From: Microthrixaceae bacterium
GTDB taxonomy: Bacteria > Actinomycetota > Acidimicrobiia > Acidimicrobiales > Acidimicrobilacustridaceae
Reading direction: 5' to 3'
Assembly (NCBI GenBank): GCA_023264915.1
Contig: JAHFUU010000008.1
Location: 1 to 16,198 of the forward strand
Length of the DNA stretch: 16,198 bases
In this document: positions 12,563 through 16,198 of the stretch, piece by piece
Position numbering within the stretch: position 1 is the stretch's first letter
Layout: the number at the start of each line of letters is the position of its first letter
Position numbers and translations under genes: made by a program
The notes under the pieces: model-generated
Seen by the model: the letters and a program-made list of their open reading frames with translations, nothing else
The model's database searches: none
Told to the model about the DNA's origin: nothing

Positions 12563-13696
12563 GTGCTTGCCGATACGACTTGCGTGGGAACCTGCGGCAG
12601 CTGCGGCGCTCACCTGAGCACGACGGATCGCTACTGCATCGCGTGCGAGGCTCCGAACATGGGCGGCAAGCTCAAGCCGCGGTTCCGATCCACCCTTGAC
12701 GACCTGGCCTGGGAGGCGGCCAAGCCGGACCTTCCCGTCGGCACGCCCATGTGTCCCCGATGTGGCGAGCCCGACCTGGACGGCGTCGAGTTCTGCTCGC
12801 TCTGTGGGATGGGCATGGCGCAGGCGCCGAGGTTCGGAGTTGACGTGCGTGTCGACGGAGTGTGGCTCACCCCCGGTCCGCACGGGATCCTCACATACCG
12901 CTCGGTCCGACAGCGCTCGCGCGTCTTCAGGTCGGTGCTGATGCTCGCGCTGGTCGTCGCATCCGCGTGTGGGTTCATGCACCTGGCCTACTACGCGGGG
13001 CTCGATACCCTCCTTCCGTCACTACCGGTGAGCAATGAGACCTGGGCGGATTGGATCGCACGGCTCGGTGTCGAGATGGCAGGCATCTGTGTGCTTGCTT
13101 GCTTGGTGGGCGCATGGTGGAACAGCCGTGCCTACCGCAACCTGATTCCAATGCAGGTCAGGGGTCTCCGTCTTCCACTGTGGGCTGCCCGCATCGGCTG
13201 GTTGGTACCGCTTGCCAACGTCTGGATCTCGAAGTTGCTCATCGATGATCTCTGGCGTGCCAGCAACCCCTCACTTGGGTACCGCTCCAAGGCGTGGCGC
13301 AAGCAGCCCCCCTGCCTGATGTCCAACGTCGGCTGGGTCGGGCTTGTCGGAGGCTTGCTGCTCGTTCCGTTGTCCTACGCCGCAACTCCAGAGGTCGTGG
13401 TTGGGCACGAGGGCCAGCAGCGTGTGGGCTTGTTGATCGGTGCCGCAGGCTTTTTCATGTTGGTCCTGGGATTCGGCGTGTTGGCTGCGCTGGTCGACCA
13501 GATAACCGATCGCCAGGAGGCGCGTGTCGATCGACTGGGCACCTCCCCCCACCCGTCGCCCCTTGATCACCAGGCAGCCCTCGATGAACAGGCTGAAGTG
13601 ATGGCCGCAGCGGCGGCGGCAGCGGAGGTAGCCGCCAAGAGTGGCCGGCTCGAACAGCGGCCCGCCAGTGGCGATCCCCTTTGGGGATCGTACTGA
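12563..13696 (+). CDS. double zinc-ribbon DUF4328 multi-pass membrane protein
   Basis: A 377-residue protein of unknown function. Two zinc ribbons lead: C11-x2-C14 ... C25-x2-C28 and C64-x2-C67 ... C78-x2-C81. The middle carries about four transmembrane helices (VLMLALVVASACGFMHLAYY; MAGICVLACLVGAWWN; VGWVGLVGGLLLVPLSYA; GLLIGAAGFFMLVLGFGVLAAL). Between helices 2 and 3, SRAYRNLIPMQVRGLRLP, then GWLVPLANVWISKL and DDLWRASNP match the DUF4328 pattern (NL..., WfvP..N, elWras). The tail is Ala-rich and helical. The GTG start keeps the first ribbon intact; no good Shine-Dalgarno is visible. A terminator-like hairpin separates it from the methionine genes, so it is probably an independent unit. Confidence 0.85.
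   Translation: MLADTTCVGTCGSCGAHLSTTDRYCIACEAPNMGGKLKPRFRSTLDDLAWEAAKPDLPVGTPMCPRCGEPDLDGVEFCSLCGMGMAQAPRFGVDVRVDGVWLTPGPHGILTYRSVRQRSRVFRSVLMLALVVASACGFMHLAYYAGLDTLLPSLPVSNETWADWIARLGVEMAGICVLACLVGAWWNSRAYRNLIPMQVRGLRLPLWAARIGWLVPLANVWISKLLIDDLWRASNPSLGYRSKAWRKQPPCLMSNVGWVGLVGGLLLVPLSYAATPEVVVGHEGQQRVGLLIGAAGFFMLVLGFGVLAALVDQITDRQEARVDRLGTSPHPSPLDHQAALDEQAEVMAAAAAAAEVAAKSGRLEQRPASGDPLWGSY
13672..13690 (+). terminator. 8-bp perfect hairpin within the last codons of the DUF4328 gene
   Basis: CGATCCCC (13672-13679) and GGGGATCG (13683-13690) pair perfectly around TTT, ending 3 bases before the stop codon. The stem is strong and at the right place for a transcription end, but no T-run follows, so it is at best a non-canonical terminator. 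The encoded residues are ordinary (GDPLWGSY). Confidence 0.4.
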
Positions 13697-13958
13697 CGAG
13701 CGACGATCTGACGGCGCGCGGGTCAGCTGACCGGTGGCAACGGCGGTGACGGCGCAGTGGTGGACAGCCCTGACGGCCGTGGGGGAGCGGAACTTCTCAG
13801 GTCACGGTGGCAGAGGCCCGCCCGGCGGCACCCCGGTTCCCTCGCCTGTCGGCCCGGTGCGCGGGCGCACTAGTCTAAGAGGGCCGTCCTGAGTCGATCT
13901 GTGGGTGTGTCTTGTAGGCCCATGACAGCTCTGATCACGTACAACCGAGGATTCTGAC
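13697..13958. other. intergenic region before the Thr-rich membrane protein gene
   Basis: 262 bases without a supported gene. It holds a 12-bp perfect palindrome GGTCAGCTGACC (13721-13732). A TANNNT box, TAGTCT (13871-13876), may be the -10 of the downstream gene, giving a leader of about 75 nt; no convincing -35 accompanies it. GAGGA at 13947-13951 is the ribosome binding site of the next gene. Antisense frames across it are shadows. Confidence 0.45.
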
Positions 13959-15605
13959 GTGACAGCCATGACCTCTCGTTCCTTGCTACTCCGTCGAGTG
14001 GTGATCCTGTTGCCCCTTGGGGTGCTGCTGCTCATCCCGATCCGGGTCGCGTCGGCCGATCCGCCGACCTCGTCGACCCCGTCCTCCAGCGCACTGACGA
14101 CCCAGACCACACAAGGAATCGTCACCACCACGAGGTACGTGACGACCACGACCAAGTCGTCGGTGCCGGTGACGAGCGTTCCACGTGCCACCACAACCTT
14201 GCCGAGATCGACGACTGTCCCGCGACTCACATCGACACTCCCACCGACGACGCCTGCTCCGACGACGCTTCCGCCGACCACGACAACCGAGGCACCGACG
14301 ACGACGACCACCGCTCCCACCACGACGACGTCAGCTCCGGTCAAGCAGGCTGAGGCCGCTTCATCGAGCACCGGACGCCTGCCTTTGGTGGTCGGCGGAC
14401 TGGTGGGCGTCGGCACCGCAATTGCCGCCCTGACGTTCTTGTTCTGGCGCCACACAAGACCCGAGTACGACGACTACTACCCCTATGACGACGAGATCGA
14501 AGAAGCGGCCTCCAGCGACGATGCGTTGGCCGTCTCAGCAGCGACCGAGGCGGGCGTCTCCTCCTCGAAGCCAGCGTTGGTCTCGTCGTCGGTGGGTCAA
14601 GAGGCGGCCGTCGTGGGCGCGGCCGGTGCGTCTGCTCTCAGCCGCTCGGCCTACCCTCCTGATGACCAGGCGAGTGTCGTGGTCAAGCCGCTGTCGGTGC
14701 TGAAGGACAGCGAGAAGGGGTCCTCACCTCCCGACCCTCTTTCGCCGGGGGGCGGCTCACAGGGGGATGACGAGGAAGCTGCCGCCGCCGGCGATGGCCA
14801 AGCGAATGGCTCTTCGAACGGCCACCCTGGTGGCTCTGAGTCCTCTGGGAAGGGCGACCCCACTTCCGGCGGTCCCGAAGCGGCCTCGACGGCCGTGCTT
14901 GCAGAGACGTCTCGTTTCGTGAAGGGCTCCGAGGGACAGGGGGCGCTGCCGGAGGTGGGCAGTGATCTCTTCGAAGACTCGACAGAGCCGTCAGACAGGC
15001 CACGATCTGCCGGTCCGCGGTCGGCGTCCACGTATTTGGCTGCGGACGATCACAGACCGGCGCCTGAGGACCCCGAGGCTGTCCAAGCTCGCCACGGGGA
15101 AGGCGTCGTTGCCGGATCAGAATCGTTGCCGGTGACCCGCGATGCCGGCCTCGACGACAGGCACGATGGCCTCGACGGCAGTCCACATGTCCAAGGGGAT
15201 GACCACACCGATGACGAGATCCTCCCCGGTGGCGAGGTGCACTTGCTCTTCACCGATGAGGTCGCGGTTCACGGCGATCAAGACGATGCCGACTACCTCA
15301 ATGACGACGTGCTCCGGGCCGATGACGGCCTCGATTGGGACGACGAGCTTGGTGAGATGTCCGATGAGGAGTTGGCTGAACCCGACTCGGGCGAGTCCGA
15401 GATCGCGGATCCGCGGTCCGCTGTTGTCGATCCCGTTGGGGGAGGGTTGTCAGCCGTGACGATCCTCGGTCCCATGCGGCCAGGCACTCGGATCGACGAT
15501 GCCGGTCATCAATCCCCGGTCCTCGAACCCGACCTCGAGATAGTCACGCTCGAAGACATCGAACAAGCAAGGGCTGGCAGCCGGTCAGGGCGCGACGATG
15601 GCTGA
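13959..15605 (+). CDS. Thr/Pro-rich type I membrane protein with long acidic cytoplasmic tail
   Basis: A 548-residue protein without a recognised domain. A signal peptide (RSLLLRRVVILLPLGVLLLI ... ASA-D) leads into about 100 residues of Thr/Pro-rich stalk (runs such as TTTEAPTTTTTAPTTTT), likely glycosylated and outside the membrane. One transmembrane helix follows at about 138-163 (LVVGGLVGVGTAIAALTFLFW, then RH). The remaining ~385 residues are very acidic and disordered-looking, with repeated Asp-Asp and Asp-Glu clusters and no catalytic motif. The GTG start is supported by GAGGA 7 nt upstream; ATG 13968 is an alternative. The stop overlaps the next ATG by 8 bases, so the 76-residue protein downstream is translationally coupled and likely a partner. 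Function unknown. Confidence 0.8.
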   Translation: MTAMTSRSLLLRRVVILLPLGVLLLIPIRVASADPPTSSTPSSSALTTQTTQGIVTTTRYVTTTTKSSVPVTSVPRATTTLPRSTTVPRLTSTLPPTTPAPTTLPPTTTTEAPTTTTTAPTTTTSAPVKQAEAASSSTGRLPLVVGGLVGVGTAIAALTFLFWRHTRPEYDDYYPYDDEIEEAASSDDALAVSAATEAGVSSSKPALVSSSVGQEAAVVGAAGASALSRSAYPPDDQASVVVKPLSVLKDSEKGSSPPDPLSPGGGSQGDDEEAAAAGDGQANGSSNGHPGGSESSGKGDPTSGGPEAASTAVLAETSRFVKGSEGQGALPEVGSDLFEDSTEPSDRPRSAGPRSASTYLAADDHRPAPEDPEAVQARHGEGVVAGSESLPVTRDAGLDDRHDGLDGSPHVQGDDHTDDEILPGGEVHLLFTDEVAVHGDQDDADYLNDDVLRADDGLDWDDELGEMSDEELAEPDSGESEIADPRSAVVDPVGGGLSAVTILGPMRPGTRIDDAGHQSPVLEPDLEIVTLEDIEQARAGSRSGRDDG

Positions 15606-15828
15606 CTCCCTTGACGTCGATGCCATGATCCAGCGCTTCCGCGACCGTGCAGACGCCGTCAAGAGTCGTCCGCTGCCACCGGTTGCGGGTGAGGAGCGTG
15701 CAAGCTTCGTGAGGCAAGCACAGCTGGACTACCAGGACTTCGCGATGATGGGTGACGCTGCCGGGTCGATCGAGGACGGCGTGCTCGTGTTGAAGGTCGA
15801 CCTCCGACCTCAGGACGCAAGAGGCTAG
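15598..15828 (+). CDS. small conserved-looking hypothetical protein
   Basis: A 76-residue protein I do not recognise. It begins with an amphipathic helix (DVDAMIQRFRDRADAVKSR), then a Pro-rich turn, a second helix (RASFVRQAQLDYQDFAMMGDA), and a terminal strand (EDGVLVLKVDLRPQ). There is no signal, membrane segment or cysteine. Its ATG lies inside the last codons of the acidic-tail membrane protein gene (8-base overlap), so translation is probably coupled and expression at a fixed ratio is likely. The balanced composition contrasts with the low-complexity upstream protein and supports a real, folded product. Confidence 0.72.
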   Translation: MADSLDVDAMIQRFRDRADAVKSRPLPPVAGEERASFVRQAQLDYQDFAMMGDAAGSIEDGVLVLKVDLRPQDARG

Positions 15829-15872
15829 GTGGCTACGGTCTGGCCGTCGCGTGCTCCGGCCTCGTGCATGAG

Positions 15873-16198
15873 ATGACGCTGGGCTCGGATCGGTTTCATC
15901 GGGCTCTCCGTGCCATCGACGAGGCCAACGCGTCAGACCCAGCCCTCGTCGAGCACGAAGGCGAGATGCGACCCAGGGCGCTTGTCCATTCAGAGCTCAT
16001 GGCGAGCTGGGTCAATCGGCTCGATCCGAGCGCGTCCGAGACACAGCAGATAGCGGCGCGCGCAAGCCACCTACGCCGGTGGGCGACGGCCCGCTCGTCC
16101 TTTCCGTCTGGACGCGTGGGCTACTTGAGGTGGCGCCGCCTGGCGGCCCAAAGGCAGGGAGAAGAAGTCGCGGTGATCCTGGACAGCTGTGGCTATGA
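15873..16198 (+). CDS. DUF4202 family protein, N-terminal part (cut by the window edge)
   Basis: The frame from ATG 15873 stays open to the right edge (108 codons). SDRFHRALRAIDEANASDP, then RPRALVHSELMASWVNRLDP, ASETQQIAARASHLRRW and GRVGYLRWRRLA match the DUF4202 pattern (F..al..iD..N..DP; E.m..Wv..L.P.ase.l.lA.R.qHi.RW; Y..WR). The conserved His and Arg residues suggest an enzyme, possibly a metal-dependent hydrolase, but no activity is established as far as I know. The ATG has no Shine-Dalgarno; GTG 15864 is in frame 9 nt upstream. It follows the 76-residue gene by 44 bp on the same strand. About 100 residues are missing if the family length of ~190-200 applies. Confidence 0.85.
   Translation, partial: MTLGSDRFHRALRAIDEANASDPALVEHEGEMRPRALVHSELMASWVNRLDPSASETQQIAARASHLRRWATARSSFPSGRVGYLRWRRLAAQRQGEEVAVILDSCGY

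Noticed and set aside
13802..14455. Minus-strand frame of 217 codons rich in Val/Gly
   Set aside because: Antisense to the Thr-rich stalk of the membrane protein; the VVVVG runs are the mirror of ACG/ACC threonine codons.

Overview
The window is a high-GC (mid-60s percent by eye), densely coded chromosomal segment from an actinobacterium. The protein families, a SAM-IV-like riboswitch in front of metX, a DUF4328 membrane protein and TANNNT -10 boxes close to start codons all fit Actinomycetota. An Acidimicrobiia-type lineage is my best guess, but nothing here proves it. I see no rRNA, tRNA, IS element, prophage or CRISPR array.

Layout from left to right: (1) On the minus strand, the first ~200 codons of an alpha-L-rhamnosidase-like glycoside hydrolase run off the left edge; a perfect 23-bp palindrome sits just upstream of its ribosome binding site. 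(2) Divergently, an acyl-CoA dehydrogenase of the ~600-residue class is followed by lgt (prolipoprotein diacylglyceryl transferase). (3) A minus-strand pair: a small unrecognised helical protein and an aminoglycoside-phosphotransferase-like kinase. (4) Plus strand: a 2-Cys-type glutathione peroxidase; a single-pass membrane protein with a zinc ribbon on one side and a beta-rich domain on the other; and a solitary gamma-class N6-adenine DNA methyltransferase with an altered SAM-binding motif. (5) A SAM riboswitch that combines SAM-I and SAM-IV features controls metX and, 24 bp downstream, a Cys/Met-metabolism PLP enzyme (metB/metZ-like). Together these acylate homoserine and replace the acyl group with a sulfur nucleophile. 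(6) A double zinc-ribbon DUF4328 multi-pass membrane protein; a secreted-side Thr/Pro-rich, single-pass protein with a ~385-residue acidic tail; a translationally coupled 76-residue protein; and the start of a DUF4202 gene cut by the right edge.

The best-defined functional unit is riboswitch-metX-metB. The points most worth a second look are the unusual riboswitch architecture, the palindromic operator before the rhamnosidase gene, the methyltransferase with a non-canonical motif I, and three large low-complexity membrane proteins (two with zinc ribbons) within 10 kb. I found no convincing new defence or mobile system.
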